Assembly: GCA_012845835.1 (NCBI GenBank)
Contig: JABAKD010000024.1
Coordinates: 2,278,561-2,342,560, forward strand
Direction: 5' to 3'
Length of the DNA stretch: 64,000 nt
Origin: Undaria pinnatifida
Lineage: Eukaryota; Sar; Phaeophyceae; Laminariales; Alariaceae
Numbering within the stretch: position 1 is the first letter of the stretch; each line of letters opens with the position of its first letter. Shown piece after piece: positions 63,896 to 64,000 of the stretch. The notes under the pieces are model-generated. The model was not told the DNA's origin. It made no database searches and saw nothing but the letters and a program-made list of their open reading frames with translations. A program made the translations under genes and the position numbers.

Positions 63896-64000
63896 CAGGC
63901 GAGGGCGGGGGAGGGGGGTGCTTATTTGTTTGCTTGCCTTAGTCGTTTGATCATTGACCACGCATCGCTTTTGAGACGGCGCACCGTGCCCCAAACGTGC

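Overview
The window is nuclear DNA from a eukaryote with long introns and very many repeats, most likely a brown alga (Phaeophyceae). The main reason is a minus-strand leucine-rich-repeat gene in which every repeat lies on its own exon of exactly 72 bp with identical intron phase, an architecture described for candidate immune receptors of Ectocarpus. Short exons with canonical splice sites, 0.4-3 kb introns, G/C homopolymer tracts and Copia, LINE and hAT remnants agree. The species cannot be named from the sequence.

Layout. 1-12.8 kb: the LRR gene on the minus strand. An N-terminal cap exon (12538-12796) is followed leftward by eight 72-bp LRR exons; the 3' part lies beyond the left edge. 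Its introns carry MITEs, a 1-kb element with long inverted termini, and tandem repeats. 12.8-27.9 kb: no intact gene recognised. This part holds a 75-bp tandem array, a LINE reverse-transcriptase tail, tRNA-like SINEs, an hAT transposase remnant beside an array of GACGGGACGG-type repeats, a 1.2-kb terminal-inverted-repeat element, C-homopolymer tracts, and a ~200-bp tandem repeat. 27.95-39.49 kb: a nest of retrotransposons. An old Copia-type element A (5-bp target duplication GGTTT) has element B (duplication GACTG) inserted in its 3' LTR. B has a further inverted-repeat element inside its own 3' LTR, and a MITE inside a 128-bp tandem array near its 3' end. An inverted solo LTR of family A (duplication TGTTA) sits within A. 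39.5-45.3 kb: more copies of the inverted-repeat family, including a 354-bp palindrome around an A27 tract, plus arrays of GGGACGGGACGGT.

45.3-57.1 kb: a plus-strand gene of seven recognised exons encodes RAD1, a subunit of the 9-1-1 DNA-damage checkpoint clamp (307 codons seen; start codon not found). Its introns are filled with MITEs, tandem repeats and a partial SINE. One intron has a GC-AG boundary, and part of exon 5 is duplicated in the next intron. 57.1-64 kb: MITEs, CAG/CTG-rich DNA, poly-G tracts, a second copy of a ~510-bp repeat and one doubtful minus-strand exon.

The most interesting content is the exon-per-LRR gene, whose modules and flanking introns look duplicated, and a repeat family whose two ends each encode the same short peptide (MS-I/F-D...LTA-x-V) with mostly synonymous differences.
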